A stretch of 14,200 nt of DNA, taken from assembly GCA_021296025.1 (NCBI GenBank), contig JAGWBF010000050.1, positions 1-14,200 on the forward strand. Reading direction: 5' to 3'. Position 1 is the first letter of the stretch; the number at the start of each line of letters is the position of its first letter. This document shows, piece after piece, positions 5,433 to 13,264 of this stretch. A program made the position numbers and the translations under genes. Source of the DNA: Dehalococcoidia bacterium (GTDB lineage Bacteria > Chloroflexota > Dehalococcoidia > Lucifugimonadales > JAGWBF01). The notes under the pieces are model-generated. The model saw only the letters and a list, made by a program, of their open reading frames with translations, was not told where the DNA came from and did not search any database.

Positions 5433-8357
5433 TGCGCCGTTAGGTCCCCCGGCAAGGGCATCTTGGAGGATCTCTACCAAGTGCCGTCCTCTACGACCCG
5501 TTCCATGCTCTATCTGCTGGCGGCATGACACACCCATCACCGCGACGTCCCAGCTGCCGTCCTTAGCTTCCACCGCCGGGAACAGTTGCAGCCGGCCGAT
5601 ATCCATGGACACATCGTAGTGCTCCGCTTCGTAGCCGAAGGACCCGGCCATTCCGCAGCAACCTGCATTGGTCTCTTCCACGCTGTATCCGGGAGGCAGC
5701 CTCAGCAATTCCATGGAATGGCGGGTGCCAATGAGGGCCTTCTGGTGGCAGTGCCCATGGAAAAGCACCTTCTTCTCCAATCCAGTGAATCTAAGGTTGA
5801 GGTCGCCCCTTTCGTGCAGGAGCATCAAGAACTCGTCGATCATGTAGCTGTTATCCGCAACGACCCTGGCCTTGTCGTCGCGGACCAGGTCGGGATACTC
5901 ATCCTTCAGAGTTAGAAGACAGCTGGGTTCGCAACCAACGATGGGTATGCCCTGCTGGGCATAGGTGTACAGTTTCTCCACGTTTCGGCGGGCGTTTGAC
6001 GCCGCTTGGGACAGCAGCCCCTTGGAGATCATCGGCCGGCCACAGCAGAGGGAGTCGGCCAACACGACGCTGTAGCCCGCCTGTTCCAGTAATGCCACCG
6101 CGGCCTTGCCAACCTGGGGGTAGTTGTAGTTCATGAAGGTGTCGTTGAAGAGGACAACCTGCTTTGTTGTACTTTCCCCTTTGGTTGTACGGGAACGGAA
6201 CCACCTGGGAAAGGTCTGGGACACCTGGGGCGGCAGGCTTCTCTCGGGGTGGATTCCCGCCACGCGGTGAAGAAACAGGCGGGCCAGGGGATTGTTTACC
6301 GCCATGTTGGAGAAGGGGCCCAGCCTGGATGCCATGGAGCTGAGGCGTCCTATATTGGCAAAGAGCCTGGACCTGAGAGGCACTCCGTGGCTTTTCTGGT
6401 AGTGGTCCAGGAACTCGTACTTCAGCTTGGCCATATCGACGCCCGTCTGGCACTCGGCCTTGCAGGCCTTGCACTCCAGGCACAAGTCCAGGGCATCGTG
6501 GAGCCGTTTGCTAGCCATAGTGTCTTCCGGGAGGGCCCCCGACAGCACCGCCCTGAGCAGATTTGCCCGACCCCTGGTGGAGTGTTCCTCTTCCCTGGTG
6601 GCCATGTAGGAGGGGCACATGCTGCCTGTCATCTTGCGGCACGCCCCCATGCCGTTGCACATCTCCACAGCCCCCGCATAGCCCTCATCGCCAGAGAAGT
6701 CCAGGGTCGTATCCAGGGGATTTGCTGTGTATCCGGCACCAAACCTAAGGTTCTCGGTCATGGGAGGGGTGTCTATGATCTTCCCCGGGTTCATGATGCC
6801 CGCGGGGTCAAATGCCTGCTTGACCTCCTGGAAGGCCTTGTAGATGGTGGGCCCGAACATCTTTTCGGTCCATACCCCCCTGACGATGCCGTCCCCATGT
6901 TCCCCGCTCAGAGAACCGCCGTACTCCAGTACTAGGTCGCTGATGTCCGATGCGATGGAGACCATGCGCCGGATACCTTCGGGGGTCTTGAGGTTGACCA
7001 GGGGACGAATGTGCATGCACCCTACGCTGGCGTGGCCATAGTAGCCCGCCTGGGTGTCATGGGCCTTTACCACCTGGTCGAACCTGGCTATGAACTCTCC
7101 GAGGTGTTCCGGATCAACTGCCGTATCTTCCACGTACGGGAGGGGCTTGGAGTCCCCCCGGGTGCTCATCAGCAGCCCCAGCCCAGCTGCCCTCAAAGCC
7201 CAGATGTTCGCTTGGTCCCGGGACTCCGTAAGCTGCACGCAGGCGTAGGCCAGGTCCCGGCGGACCATGTCGTCCTTGAGCTTTTCGATCTTATCGGCAA
7301 CCTCAGCATCGCTTTCCCCGCTGAACTCTACGACAAGCAGCGCATCGGGCTCACCTTCTATGGGGGCCAGCAGACGGTTGAAGCCAAGGGACTCCCGGCA
7401 CCGGTCCAGGATCATCCTGCCGATCAGCTCAATGGTGTCGGGCTTATGCTTCAGGATCTCCCACGTCGCTTCGCAGGAGCGCACCATATCGTGGAAGTGC
7501 AGGACCGCCAGCCCCTTCCTGGGAGGGACCGGCACCAGGCTGACCTTAGCCTCGGTGACGACGCAGAAGGTGCCCTCGGAGCCGACCACCATTCGGGCCA
7601 TGTTGAAGGGATTGCCATCGCCCATGTTCAGGGGTTCGTCCAGGTTGTAGCCGCTGACCCGGCGCATGATCCTAGGGTACCTGGCGGCCACCTCATCCCT
7701 GTTCTCTTCAGCGATACGCATGACATCCCTGTAGATCTGGCCCTCGAAGGTCGTCGCCGCCAGCTTGTTCTGAAGCTCGCCCGTATCCAGGGGGCCGAAC
7801 CGGGCCTGTGCGCCATCGGAGAGCACCACGGATACTTCTTGCACATGGTCGATGGTCTTGCCGTATATGACCGAATGGGAGCCGCAGGTGTTGTTGCCGA
7901 TGCCCCCTCCCACGCATGCCCGGTTGGAAGTCGTCGGGTCCGGGGCGTACTGGAGTCCCATCAAGGAGAGGTGGCGGTTCAGGATATCCAGGACGATCCC
8001 CGGTTGCACCCGTGCCCACCGCTCTTCCTGATTTACCTCCAGCACCTGGTGCATGTACTTGCTGAAGTCCATGACTATGGCATGGTTCACGGTCTGACCC
8101 GCCAGGCTGGTCCCGCCACACCGGGGCAGTACAGGCACCCTGTTTTGTGCGGCCACTTCCATCACCGCAAGCACATCATCAGAGTCTTTGGGAATGACCA
8201 CTCCAACCGGGTCCATCTGGTAGATGGACGCATCAGTGCTGTACAGCAGGCGGGAGTAGGCGTCGAAACGGACTTCCCCGGACACACGCTTCCGAAGCTC
8301 GTGGGCCAGCTCTTCTCCCTCAGAAGCTACGATTCTGGTGCGGGCAGACCTTGCCAT
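5109..8357 (-). CDS. YdiJ-like FAD-linked 2-hydroxyacid dehydrogenase with 4Fe-4S and CCG domains
   Basis: Large redox enzyme of 1082 codons as read. Order: FAD-binding PCMH domain (about 45-275; PRCGGTSLAGQTV at 78-90, CVGGGIGNNTCGSH at 148-161); C-terminal FAD-oxidase cap with GHASVGCMHIRP (441-452) and SGEHGDG (484-490); a dicluster ferredoxin-like part (C567, C573, C581 and the CLECKACKAEC run C626-C636); then two CCG modules (LCCGRPM about 770-776, GCEPSCL 808-814, HGHCHQK 867-873, GCCGMAG 899-905). This is the architecture of YdiJ-type D-2-hydroxyglutarate dehydrogenases and related D-lactate/glycolate dehydrogenases, which pass electrons from a 2-hydroxyacid to the respiratory chain. 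ATG 8357 has GGAGG 9 nt upstream. Family homology ends near residue 969 (about 5451). The last 113 residues are low-homology sequence antisense to dnaJ and may not be a real part of the protein. The exact substrate is unknown. Confidence 0.88.
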   Translation of the reverse strand: MARSARTRIVASEGEELAHELRKRVSGEVRFDAYSRLLYSTDASIYQMDPVGVVIPKDSDDVLAVMEVAAQNRVPVLPRCGGTSLAGQTVNHAIVMDFSKYMHQVLEVNQEERWARVQPGIVLDILNRHLSLMGLQYAPDPTTSNRACVGGGIGNNTCGSHSVIYGKTIDHVQEVSVVLSDGAQARFGPLDTGELQNKLAATTFEGQIYRDVMRIAEENRDEVAARYPRIMRRVSGYNLDEPLNMGDGNPFNMARMVVGSEGTFCVVTEAKVSLVPVPPRKGLAVLHFHDMVRSCEATWEILKHKPDTIELIGRMILDRCRESLGFNRLLAPIEGEPDALLVVEFSGESDAEVADKIEKLKDDMVRRDLAYACVQLTESRDQANIWALRAAGLGLLMSTRGDSKPLPYVEDTAVDPEHLGEFIARFDQVVKAHDTQAGYYGHASVGCMHIRPLVNLKTPEGIRRMVSIASDISDLVLEYGGSLSGEHGDGIVRGVWTEKMFGPTIYKAFQEVKQAFDPAGIMNPGKIIDTPPMTENLRFGAGYTANPLDTTLDFSGDEGYAGAVEMCNGMGACRKMTGSMCPSYMATREEEHSTRGRANLLRAVLSGALPEDTMASKRLHDALDLCLECKACKAECQTGVDMAKLKYEFLDHYQKSHGVPLRSRLFANIGRLSSMASRLGPFSNMAVNNPLARLFLHRVAGIHPERSLPPQVSQTFPRWFRSRTTKGESTTKQVVLFNDTFMNYNYPQVGKAAVALLEQAGYSVVLADSLCCGRPMISKGLLSQAASNARRNVEKLYTYAQQGIPIVGCEPSCLLTLKDEYPDLVRDDKARVVADNSYMIDEFLMLLHERGDLNLRFTGLEKKVLFHGHCHQKALIGTRHSMELLRLPPGYSVEETNAGCCGMAGSFGYEAEHYDVSMDIGRLQLFPAVEAKDGSWDVAVMGVSCRQQIEHGTGRRGRHLVEILQDALAGGPNGASGWKNGSDKAHRPPHQAGKGREQAGASIAAVVHFVGRSFAPASIGVGHFEPRLVPFGIVLCTLDGTGEGFVSPVQRRHLEFRVGVVGIKVRVNLLGLLEVSSPDSCL

Positions 8358-8411
8358 GGATGGAAGCCTCCGGTGACTGGAGTGGGGAACTAAGGGGACG
8401 AAAGCAGGACT

Positions 8412-8440
8412 ACTTTATATGAAAGGTTAGGCAGCTTCAA
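8412..8440 (-). promoter_or_regulatory. Possible promoter of the YdiJ-like gene
   Basis: Minus strand TTGAAG (8435-8440), then TAAAGT after 17 nt (8412-8417) or TATAAA after 15 nt (8414-8419). It lies in the short AT-richer divergent region between this gene and the Nudix gene. Only partial matches to consensus. No clear plus-strand promoter for the Nudix gene was seen in the same interval. Confidence 0.3.
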
Positions 8441-8488
8441 CACACCCATTGCCGCCCACTCACCTACTCATGGTATCCTAAGGTTGCT

Positions 8489-8989
8489 ATGTTGCCCGAC
8501 GATGTGTACTGCTCCCGGTGTTCGGGCACCCTGGAAGCAAGAGTCATCGACGGAGTGGAACGACCGGCGTGCTCCACCTGCGAGAAGGTCATCTACCATG
8601 ACCCCAAGGTGAGCGCGGTGGCGGTGGTCGAACATGATGGCAAGGTGCTGATGGTACAGAGAGCGTTAGAGCCGGGCATAGGCCTCTGGAGCTTGCCCGG
8701 CGGGTACGTGGACCGGGGCGAAGTGGTGGAGCGGGCCGTGGAGCGCGAGGTTGCCGAAGAGACCTCCCTGGAGATAGAGGCAACCGACCTGCTGGCCGTA
8801 TCCTCGGAACCGGGGAACCAGGTCATCCTGATCTCCTACGACTCCCGGTTCATCGGCGGTGAACTGAAGGGCGGCCCCGAGGTCAGCGACGCCTCCTTTT
8901 TTGATCCCTCTGATCTGCCGCCCCTGGCTTTCCCGAGGGACCGGCAGATCCTGGAAACCTGGAAGAACCGCCGGGACGGGAAGAGATGA
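8489..8989 (+). CDS. Zinc-ribbon Nudix hydrolase
   Basis: A 166-residue pyrophosphohydrolase. An N-terminal zinc ribbon (C8, C11, C28, C31) precedes the Nudix fold. The Nudix box spans 72-94: G72, E78, then REVAEE at 86-91; the usual Gly of EExGU is Ser93. The catalytic glutamates are intact. Related Zn-ribbon Nudix proteins act on ADP-ribose, NADH or similar nucleoside diphosphate compounds; it is shorter than NudC (about 260) and lacks its N-terminal domain, so I do not name it NudC. ATG 8489 is preceded by TAAGG at 5 nt. It is 43 nt ahead of garR and may be the first gene of the nudix-garR-sucC-sucD run. Confidence 0.88.
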   Translation: MLPDDVYCSRCSGTLEARVIDGVERPACSTCEKVIYHDPKVSAVAVVEHDGKVLMVQRALEPGIGLWSLPGGYVDRGEVVERAVEREVAEETSLEIEATDLLAVSSEPGNQVILISYDSRFIGGELKGGPEVSDASFFDPSDLPPLAFPRDRQILETWKNRRDGKR

Positions 8990-9032
8990 CAGCCCCTGGG
9001 TCTCGTCTTATTAATGCAGCAAGGAAGTCTGG

Positions 9033-9938
9033 ATGGACCCTAGAATAGGCTTTATCGGCTTGGGGATCATGGGCAAGCCCATGGCCAGAAACCTCCTCAA
9101 GGCTGGCTATGCCCTGACGTTGCACAACCGTAGCCGGGCCTCCGTGGAGGAACTGGCCGCTGAGGGGGCGGCCGTTGCTTGGTCGGGCATGGAAGTGGCC
9201 CAGCGTTCCAACGTTGTCATCACCATGCTCCCTGACTCCCCCGACTCCGAGCTGGTCATCCTCGGCGAAGGGGGTATCCTGGAAGGCGCCGAGGATGGCT
9301 GCACCATCATCGACATGAGCTCCATCGCCCCCCTGGTCTCCCAGAAGATCTCCCGCGCCGCCGCCGAGAAGGGCATCGACATGCTGGATGCTCCCGTAAG
9401 CGGGGGCGAGCCGGGAGCTATTGCCGGAACCCTGGCGATAATGGTGGGAGGCAAGCAAGACACCTTCGACAGGTGCCTCCCCATCTTGGACGTCATGGGC
9501 AGAAGCGTCGTGCGGGTCGGTGACGTGGGAGCGGGAAACGTTGTGAAGCTGGCAAACCAGATAATGGTGGCCGCCAACATCGAAGCCATTGGTGAAGCCT
9601 TCTCCCTGTCCCAGAAGGCGGGGATTGATCCGGAGCTGGTCTTCGGGGCCATACGGGCGGGCTTGGCTGGCAGCAATGCCTTGGAGGCCAAGGCCCCAAT
9701 GATAATGGACCGCAACTTCAATCCCGGCTTCCGAATCCGGCTGCACCAGAAGGACTTGCAAAACGCACTGCTGACGGGAAAGGACCTGGGAGTCCCCCTG
9801 CCGGTTACCAGCCTGGTCCAGCAGATGTTGGGGGCCCTGATGAACCGGGATATGGCAGAGTGCGACCACTCCGCCATCGTTCGCCATGTAGAAGACATGG
9901 CCAACGTCGAGATCAGAAAATCCGACGGGAACAAGTGA
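9033..9938 (+). CDS. garR: 2-hydroxy-3-oxopropionate (tartronate semialdehyde) reductase
   Basis: A 301-residue beta-hydroxyacid dehydrogenase. The Rossmann fingerprint GFIGLGIMGKPMARN (6-20) is followed by VITMLPDSP, IIDMSSIAP (92-100), the substrate loop DAPVSGGEPGA (119-129), the catalytic lysine K172 in NVVKLANQ, and AKAPMIMDRNFNPGFRIRLH near the C-terminus. This set, particularly DAPVSGGEP and MDRNFNPGFRI.LH, follows E. coli GarR/GlxR more closely than 3-hydroxyisobutyrate dehydrogenase. It reduces tartronate semialdehyde to D-glycerate with NAD(P)H in glyoxylate/glucarate metabolism. The ATG has AAGGA 7 nt upstream. Only 6 nt separate it from sucC, so co-expression is likely. Related 4-carbon semialdehyde or hydroxypyruvate substrates cannot be excluded. 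Confidence 0.88.
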   Translation: MDPRIGFIGLGIMGKPMARNLLKAGYALTLHNRSRASVEELAAEGAAVAWSGMEVAQRSNVVITMLPDSPDSELVILGEGGILEGAEDGCTIIDMSSIAPLVSQKISRAAAEKGIDMLDAPVSGGEPGAIAGTLAIMVGGKQDTFDRCLPILDVMGRSVVRVGDVGAGNVVKLANQIMVAANIEAIGEAFSLSQKAGIDPELVFGAIRAGLAGSNALEAKAPMIMDRNFNPGFRIRLHQKDLQNALLTGKDLGVPLPVTSLVQQMLGALMNRDMAECDHSAIVRHVEDMANVEIRKSDGNK

Positions 9939-9944
9939 GGTCAG

Positions 9945-11102
9945 GTGAAGCTCCACGAATACCAGTCTAAAGAGATGTTCTCCCGATACGGCATTCCCGT
10001 TCCCCGGGGAATAGCGGCGTCGACTCGTGAAGAGGCGATTGAAGCAGCCCAGAATCTGGATGGACCCTGGGTCGTCAAGGCCCAGGTGCACGCAGGAGGA
10101 AGGGGCAAGGCGGGGGGCATAAAGGTCGTTTCAACCCACGACGAGGTGGGGAACGCCGCTGAAGCACTGCTGGGCAGCCGTTTGGTCACCCACCAGACGG
10201 GCCCGGAAGGGGCTCCGGTTCACAAGGTCTTGGTGGAAGAAGCCACAAAGGTGAGCCATGAGCTTTACGTCGCCCTGATGATCGACCGCGGATTTCGCGG
10301 ACCCGTGGTTATCGCCAGCGCGTCGGGTGGCATGGATATCGAGGAGGTGGCTGCGACCACCCCCGAGCGTATCCTGAAGGAGGGAATCGACCCAGTGCTG
10401 GGCCTTCAACCCTTCCAGGGTCGGCGCTTGGCCTACGGCTTGGGTCTCCCCCAGGAGCTAATCCGCCCGGCGAGCCAGATTGCGCTGTCCCTCTACGACA
10501 TCTTTATCGACAACGACTGCTCCCTGCTGGAGATCAATCCCCTTGCCATAGATGAAGCCGGCAAGCTTGTGGCCCTGGATGCCAAGGTGGACCTGGAAGA
10601 TGATGCCATGTTCCGCCATCACGACCTGCTGCCCCTCAGAGACCGGGAGCAAGAGGATGAGCTGGAGGCCCAGGCGCTGGAGAACAACATTGCTTATGTC
10701 AAGCTGGACGGGTACGTGGGCTGCCTGGTGAACGGCGCAGGGCTGGCCATGGCGACCATGGATGTCATCCAGAACGCAGGCGCCCGGCCCGCCAACTTCC
10801 TGGATGTGGGAGGCGGGGCCAGCGAAGACAAGGTGGCCCTGGCTGTGTCCATCATGCTGTCGGACCCCGAGGTAACACAGGTGCTGGTCAACGTGTTCGG
10901 AGGAATTCTGCGGTGCGACATCGCCGCCGGGGGAATCGTGAAGGCGTGGCGGGACAGCAACTCCCAGCTGCCCATGTTGGTGCGCATGAGGGGCACCAAC
11001 GTGGATGAAGGGAAGGACATCCTCAGGGGTTCGGGCTTGGACGTCACCTTCGCCGATACTCTGACCGAGGTGTCCGCGGCCCTGTCGGCTTCGCTCCGCT
11101 AG
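9945..11102 (+). CDS. sucC: Succinyl-CoA synthetase (ADP-forming) beta subunit, or malate-CoA ligase beta
   Basis: A 385-residue ATP-grasp subunit; E. coli SucC is 388. Landmarks are the opening KLHEYQSKEMFSRYGIPVP, the nucleotide-site stretch WVVKAQVHAGGRGKAGGIK, the metal-site region DNDCSLLEINPLAI, and the C-terminal ligase domain with VNGAGLAMATMD, ANFLDVGGGAS and VNVFGGILRCD. With the alpha subunit it interconverts succinyl-CoA and succinate with ATP in the TCA cycle. Malate-CoA ligase (MtkA) has the same architecture, and the neighbouring garR makes that worth testing. The start is GTG 9945, with GAGG 4 nt upstream partly inside the garR stop region. Confidence 0.92.
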   Translation: MKLHEYQSKEMFSRYGIPVPRGIAASTREEAIEAAQNLDGPWVVKAQVHAGGRGKAGGIKVVSTHDEVGNAAEALLGSRLVTHQTGPEGAPVHKVLVEEATKVSHELYVALMIDRGFRGPVVIASASGGMDIEEVAATTPERILKEGIDPVLGLQPFQGRRLAYGLGLPQELIRPASQIALSLYDIFIDNDCSLLEINPLAIDEAGKLVALDAKVDLEDDAMFRHHDLLPLRDREQEDELEAQALENNIAYVKLDGYVGCLVNGAGLAMATMDVIQNAGARPANFLDVGGGASEDKVALAVSIMLSDPEVTQVLVNVFGGILRCDIAAGGIVKAWRDSNSQLPMLVRMRGTNVDEGKDILRGSGLDVTFADTLTEVSAALSASLR

Positions 11103-11136
11103 ACCCCACATATTTTCATTATCGGGAGACCTTTAC

Positions 11137-12018
11137 TTGAGCATCCTGGTTGATTCAAACACACGGGCCATAGTCCAGGGAATAACCGGTGGTGAGGGCA
11201 GCTTCCACGCCCGGGCGTGCATCCGCTACGGCACCAACGTAGTGGCGGGGGTTACACCCGGCCGGGGAGGGCAGCTGTTCGACGACCAGATCCCCGTCTT
11301 CGACACCATGAACGAAGCGGTGAAGGAAACTTCGGCGGACACCTCCCTCATTTTCGTTCCGGCCCCCTTTGCGGCCGACGCCATCGCCGAGGCGGCCGAC
11401 GCCGGTATCAGCCTGATCATATGCATCACCGAGGGTGTGCCCATTTTGGACACCGTGCGGGTGCTGAGGCACCTTGAGGGCCGCCCCATACGCCTCATAG
11501 GCCCCAACTGCCCGGGGCTGATCTCTCCCGGTGAGCGGTGCAAGCTGGGGATCATGCCCGGCAACATCCACCAGCCGGGCAGGGCAGGGGTGGTGTCCCG
11601 CAGCGGTACGTTGACCTACGAGGCTGTTGGTCAGCTAACCGGCATTGGCGTTGGCCAGTCCAGCTGTGTGGGCATCGGAGGCGACCAGCTTATAGGCACA
11701 TCCTTCGTGGATGTGCTGGAGATGTTCAACAACGACCCCGACACCGACTTCGTGGTGATGATCGGCGAGATCGGGGGCACCATGGAGCAGGATGCCGCCA
11801 CCTACATCGGGGAGCACTTCCGCAAGCCCATAGCATCCCTGATAGCTGGCGCGACGGCGCCTCCCGGCAAGAGGATGGGCCACGCAGGAGCGGTCATCAC
11901 CGGGGAATCGGCCACATCCGCCGCCAAGACCCGCGCCCTCCAGGAAGCAGGGGCGGTCATCATACCCACCCCGGCCGACATCGGCGACACCGTCCAGGCA
12001 ATGCTGGCCAAAGCGTAG
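11137..12018 (+). CDS. sucD: Succinyl-CoA synthetase (ADP-forming) alpha subunit, or malate-CoA ligase alpha
   Basis: A 293-residue CoA-binding and phosphohistidine subunit. QGITGGEGSFHA (14-25) and GVTPGRGG (38-45) form the CoA-binding Rossmann part; IGPNCPGLISPGE (121-133), SRSGTLTYEA (154-163) and GIGGD (179-183) follow; the phosphorylated histidine is H249 in KRMGHAGA. The sequence is complete and the family length normal. The start is TTG 11137, agreeing with the conserved MSILVD opening and with GGGAG 8 nt upstream; 34 nt after sucC. Just past the stop is a fully palindromic GGGAGGCCTCCC (12020-12031) without a T-run, which may or may not help end transcription. Confidence 0.93.
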   Translation: MSILVDSNTRAIVQGITGGEGSFHARACIRYGTNVVAGVTPGRGGQLFDDQIPVFDTMNEAVKETSADTSLIFVPAPFAADAIAEAADAGISLIICITEGVPILDTVRVLRHLEGRPIRLIGPNCPGLISPGERCKLGIMPGNIHQPGRAGVVSRSGTLTYEAVGQLTGIGVGQSSCVGIGGDQLIGTSFVDVLEMFNNDPDTDFVVMIGEIGGTMEQDAATYIGEHFRKPIASLIAGATAPPGKRMGHAGAVITGESATSAAKTRALQEAGAVIIPTPADIGDTVQAMLAKA

Positions 12019-12043
12019 GGGGAGGCCTCCCTGAGCTACTTCC

Positions 12044-12072
12044 TTGACCGGGGCAGGGGGCGTTCCTATAAT
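12044..12072 (+). promoter_or_regulatory. Strong sigma-70-type promoter for pheST
   Basis: TTGACC (12044-12049), exactly 17 nt, then a perfect TATAAT (12067-12072). Transcription should begin near 12079, giving a leader of about 70 nt before pheS. I see no T-box and no Phe-rich leader peptide in it. Confidence 0.85.
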
Positions 12073-12151
12073 GGACTATCTGGGAACCACCGGACTTCCT
12101 CGTTCATCCAATGATCGTAGCTGCACCTACTATTTGACCTGAGGGCGGAGC

Positions 12152-13207
12152 ATGGAAAGCGGGACTGTTCTAGAGACCCTGCGGTCTCTGGAAGAAGAAG
12201 CTCTCAGGGAGCTTGGCACACTAGAGGACATCGACAGCCTGGAGACCTGGAGGGTTGCCTACCTGGGCCGCCGGGGAAAACTGACCACCATCCTTCGCAG
12301 CGTGGGCAGCTTATCGCCTGACCTTCGTCGCAGCGTCGGCGCCGCAGGAAACCAGGTCAAGACACTCCTGGAAGAGGAGCAGGCAAGAAGGTCCGATGAG
12401 ATCGAGGAGCTGGAAGTCAGAAGGCGTTCCAGCCTGCGGGCCATCGACGTGACCCTGCCTGGGCGGCCCCTTCCCCAGGGAAGGCTCCATCCCACCACCC
12501 AGATTCTTCGAGAGATCTGCAGCTCCTTCACAGCCATGGGGTTCCAGATCGTGGAAGGGCCTGAGGTGGAGTGGGACAAGTACAACTTCGAGATGCTGAA
12601 CATACCCCGGGACCATCCGGCCCGGGATATGTGGAACAGCCTGTGGATCGACCAGCAGGATGCCGATGGACGCTTGTCCATGCTCATGCGCACCCACACA
12701 TCGCCCATGCAGGCGCGGATCATGGAGCAGACGAAGCCCCCTATACGGTTGATCGTTCCGGGCAAGTGCTACCGGTACGAAGCTACCGACGCCACCCACG
12801 AGTGGCACTTCTACCAGGTGGAAGGGCTGGCGGTAGATGAGGGCATAACCCTAGCCAACCTGAAGGGTACGCTGTACGAGTTCGCCCGGCGTATCTTCGG
12901 GCCTGACCGCAAGGTGAGGTTCCGGTGCGACTACTTCCCCTTCGTGGAACCTGGAGTGGACATGTCAGTGGACTGCTTTGCCTGCCGGGGTGAGGGATGC
13001 CGCCTATGTGCCGACACTGGATGGCTTGAGATAATGGGTGCCGGGATGGTGCACCCGAAAGTCCTGGCAGGGGTAGGATACGACCCTGAAGTCTATACCG
13101 GGTTTGCCTTCGGGATGGGGCCCGAGAGGATCGCCATGCTCAAGTATGGGATCGACGATATTCGCCTATTCTACGGGAACGACCTGCGTTTCTTAAGGCA
13201 GTTCTAA
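12152..13207 (+). CDS. pheS: Phenylalanine-tRNA ligase alpha subunit
   Basis: A 351-residue class II aminoacyl-tRNA synthetase subunit that charges tRNA-Phe as an alpha2-beta2 enzyme. An N-terminal coiled coil (about 1-95) is followed by the catalytic core: EGPEVEWDKYNFEMLN (135-150), RTHTSPMQAR (180-189), motif 2 GKCYRYEATDATHEWHFYQ (204-222), and motif 3 GFAFGMGPERIAMLKYGIDD (317-336). A four-cysteine knuckle (C275, C278, C283, C286) inserted before WLEI probably binds zinc; similar insertions are known in other bacterial PheS. ATG 12152 has GAGG 7 nt upstream. The gene is followed by pheT after 57 nt. Confidence 0.96.
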   Translation: MESGTVLETLRSLEEEALRELGTLEDIDSLETWRVAYLGRRGKLTTILRSVGSLSPDLRRSVGAAGNQVKTLLEEEQARRSDEIEELEVRRRSSLRAIDVTLPGRPLPQGRLHPTTQILREICSSFTAMGFQIVEGPEVEWDKYNFEMLNIPRDHPARDMWNSLWIDQQDADGRLSMLMRTHTSPMQARIMEQTKPPIRLIVPGKCYRYEATDATHEWHFYQVEGLAVDEGITLANLKGTLYEFARRIFGPDRKVRFRCDYFPFVEPGVDMSVDCFACRGEGCRLCADTGWLEIMGAGMVHPKVLAGVGYDPEVYTGFAFGMGPERIAMLKYGIDDIRLFYGNDLRFLRQF

Positions 13208-13264
13208 ATTGTCGTCTGAGAAATGTTTATTAATCTGGAACCTTTTGTCCCTGTGTGAACCAAA

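Noticed and set aside
7011..8393. 460-residue plus-strand open frame
   Set aside because: It lies entirely antisense to the N-terminal FAD domain of the YdiJ-like gene, has no recognisable domain, and its composition (His/Gln/Val rich) is that of a GC-rich shadow frame.
8883..10091. 402-residue minus-strand open frame
   Set aside because: It is antisense to garR and the start of sucC and shows no family motifs. A shadow of well-supported genes.
12020..12031. GGGAGGCCTCCC palindrome after sucD as a terminator
   Set aside because: A 12-nt self-complementary run can form only a very short stem, and no T-run follows; not enough to call a terminator.
12111..12137. Eight-codon open frame in the pheS leader as a possible attenuator peptide
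   Set aside because: It contains no phenylalanine codon, has no ribosome-binding site, and no terminator/antiterminator pair was seen around it.
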